6,125 bases of DNA from Lachnospiraceae bacterium (GTDB lineage Bacteria > Bacillota > Clostridia > Lachnospirales > Lachnospiraceae), in NCBI GenBank assembly GCA_017444545.1, contig JAFSWJ010000273.1, positions 1 to 6,125 on the forward strand, given 5' to 3'. A program made the translations under genes and the position numbers. A model generated the notes under the pieces. That model searched no databases. It saw only the letters and a program-made list of their open reading frames with translations, and was not told the origin of the DNA. Of this stretch, positions 4,759-6,125 are shown one piece after another. Position 1 is the stretch's first letter, and each line of letters opens with the position of its first letter.

Positions 4759-6125
4759 TCAGTCTGTTGCGTTGCAGATATATTTGAACTTGATCTTCTT
4801 TGTACCGCTGAAGTCAGTTCCCCTTTTTGCCTTGTAGGTGATGGTGCCGATCTTTCCGTCTTTTGTCTTTGTGACTGAGACGGTGTACTTCTCAGGATCA
4901 AGCTCGACGCCGTAGGCCTTGATCGATGTACCCGAGCTTATGACCGCATTCTTTGAAAGAGACTCTGCAGCACCCTCGATCACATAGGTGTACTTCCTCC
5001 TTCCGGTATTGAGCTCATCCTTGGTCGCGGCTCTGATGGTTCCTATGACCGTCTTGCCCTCGGGATCCTTTATCGGGTTATTTGCCGATACGTTGCTGCT
5101 GGTGGAGAAGGTCACTGCTGCGGAGTTCAGCTTCGTCTGTATTATGGCAAAGCTCTTTACAACTTCCTTTGAGCTGTTTTTCCAGACAACCTTCGGAGTC
5201 TGCGAGCTCTTTGCGCCTGCCTTCTTTTCAAGCAGTTCGATCTTTAACTGCGGCTTTTTGTCACCCTTCTTTGTAACATTCGTATAATCACAGCCGTTAA
5301 CGCTTACCACCCTGTAGTCAACATCCTTTGTCAAAGTGATGCCGCCGGCCTTTACAACGAGCGGAAGCTCATTCACGGACACGGCCTTCCCGGTGTAAGG
5401 CTGGTTCTTCAGACCCTTGACACTGAGCGAGGTGACCTTTTTGGGCTCTATGGTGAAGGTTACGTAGCTGGAGCCGGTATAACCGTTCTTGCCGATGATC
5501 TTCACCCTTCCGGTGCCGACATAGGTATTTCCGGAATAAACCACCTTGTACTGTGAGCTCTTGAGCTTCTTTCTGCCCTCATTGCCTGAAACATAAACAC
5601 TCTTGATTACGGGCTTTATGGGCTTTCCGGTGTACTGGAAGGTCGATGCCTTGAGTGTGATCTCTGCATTATTCTCAGAGATCATGGTCTTTCCGTCTTC
5701 AGAGGAAAAGATCTCAAAGGTTACGCTCTTTTTGCAGGTACCCTCATAGCAGCCCTTTCCGCGATATGTAACCTTCACGCTGACGCTGCTGCCCTTTGCG
5801 GGCTCTCCTTTTACAAGCTTTGAAAGAGTTTTATCGGTATTTCCGGATACCGTGAACTTCACGGTGAAGTCGGTATCATTAATAAGTGCGTTTCCGGCAT
5901 TGTCCGTCGCCGAAATATATCCGCGGACGAAAGTATCAAGCTTCTTCAGAGCGTTTTCGCTGGCGCTCCACTCCTTGTTCCAGGATATATCGGGAATGCT
6001 GTCAGGTACGGCATTTTCAAAAGATTTCTTTCTGATCTCAAATTCCTGGGTGTTCTTTCCGGCATAGGTTCCTATACCCTGTACGATGACGGATGCAAAA
6101 CCTACTGCCGTATTGTCCTTGTAGG
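4759..6125 (-). CDS. Cell-surface protein with Ig-like YTGK repeats, C-terminal part (5' end outside window)
   Basis: The - strand frame is open from the window end to the TGA at 4759-4761, giving 454 visible residues. The GTG at 5862 is an internal Val, because coherent repeat sequence continues upstream of it (for example GIGTYAGKNTQEFEI at about 6079-6035). The protein is a chain of beta-rich units closing with G.G.Y.G....F.I-type strands: GIGTYAGKNTQEFEI, GKGCYEGTCKKSVTFEI, GKNGYTGSSYVTFTI and, at the C-terminus, RGTDFSGTKKIKFKY. Two units contain a YTGK strand (YTGKPIKPVI, YTGKAVSVNEL). It is rich in Lys, Thr, Ser and Val. Such repeats are common in secreted or wall-attached proteins of Lachnospiraceae, where they act as spacers or adhesive stalks. 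No LPXTG motif or membrane helix is present at the C-terminus, which ends ICNATD, so any anchoring or catalytic domain must lie in the unseen N-terminal part. Two close Cys residues in GCYEGTC could form a disulfide. No specific function can be assigned. Confidence 0.8.
   Translation of the reverse strand, partial: YKDNTAVGFASVIVQGIGTYAGKNTQEFEIRKKSFENAVPDSIPDISWNKEWSASENALKKLDTFVRGYISATDNAGNALINDTDFTVKFTVSGNTDKTLSKLVKGEPAKGSSVSVKVTYRGKGCYEGTCKKSVTFEIFSSEDGKTMISENNAEITLKASTFQYTGKPIKPVIKSVYVSGNEGRKKLKSSQYKVVYSGNTYVGTGRVKIIGKNGYTGSSYVTFTIEPKKVTSLSVKGLKNQPYTGKAVSVNELPLVVKAGGITLTKDVDYRVVSVNGCDYTNVTKKGDKKPQLKIELLEKKAGAKSSQTPKVVWKNSSKEVVKSFAIIQTKLNSAAVTFSTSSNVSANNPIKDPEGKTVIGTIRAATKDELNTGRRKYTYVIEGAAESLSKNAVISSGTSIKAYGVELDPEKYTVSVTKTKDGKIGTITYKAKRGTDFSGTKKIKFKYICNATD

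Noticed and set aside
5860..5862. GTG as start of a 367-residue surface protein
   Set aside because: The frame stays open to the window end, and the 87 codons upstream encode the same kind of beta repeat (GIGTYAGKNTQEFEI), so this is an internal Val.

Overview
The window looks like chromosomal DNA of a low-to-mid GC Gram-positive anaerobe, most likely a member of the Lachnospiraceae (Clostridia). This rests on protein style: a LicC-like cytidylyltransferase, a CDP-glycerol glycerophosphotransferase of the IDPGTGS type, and a secreted protein built from YTGK / GxGxYxG Ig-like repeats. The assignment is from recognition of families, not from a search.

Layout. On the + strand are the 3' part of a LicC-like nucleotidyltransferase (3-458, cut by the window start) and a complete membrane-anchored CDP-glycerol:glycerophosphotransferase family protein (588-1886). 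Convergent to them on the - strand is an 869-residue protein (2014-4623) that joins a five-helix YidC/Oxa1 insertase domain to a five-helix LtaS-like membrane module and an extracytoplasmic alkaline-phosphatase/sulfatase-fold catalytic domain. Behind it, also on the - strand, is the C-terminal part of a repeat-rich cell-surface protein (4759 to beyond 6125). The first three genes read together as a cell-surface polymer locus: activation of a phospho-alcohol as its CDP derivative, transfer of glycerol phosphate (or a similar unit), and extracytoplasmic transfer or hydrolysis of a phosphoglycerol-type group by the fusion protein. This pathway reading is inference.

Every intergenic gap (459-587, 1887-2013, 4624-4758) is filled almost entirely by one family of short GC-rich palindromic repeats with a shared GGGGAC core and TGACAG / TGGGACAG ends, set in AT-rich spacers. 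Several lie directly behind stop codons and are followed by T-runs, so they probably serve as intrinsic terminators. One 71-bp block made of two such palindromes occurs twice in direct orientation, bracketing the YidC-sulfatase gene. A diverged, longer member appears to have inserted in frame inside the glycerophosphotransferase gene, adding about 25 residues.

The observations most worth following are the YidC-sulfatase fusion, with an apparent Asn at the conserved groove Arg position; the palindromic repeat family, including its in-frame copy in a coding gene; the 71-bp direct repeats around the fusion gene; and a possible leaderless start for that gene.
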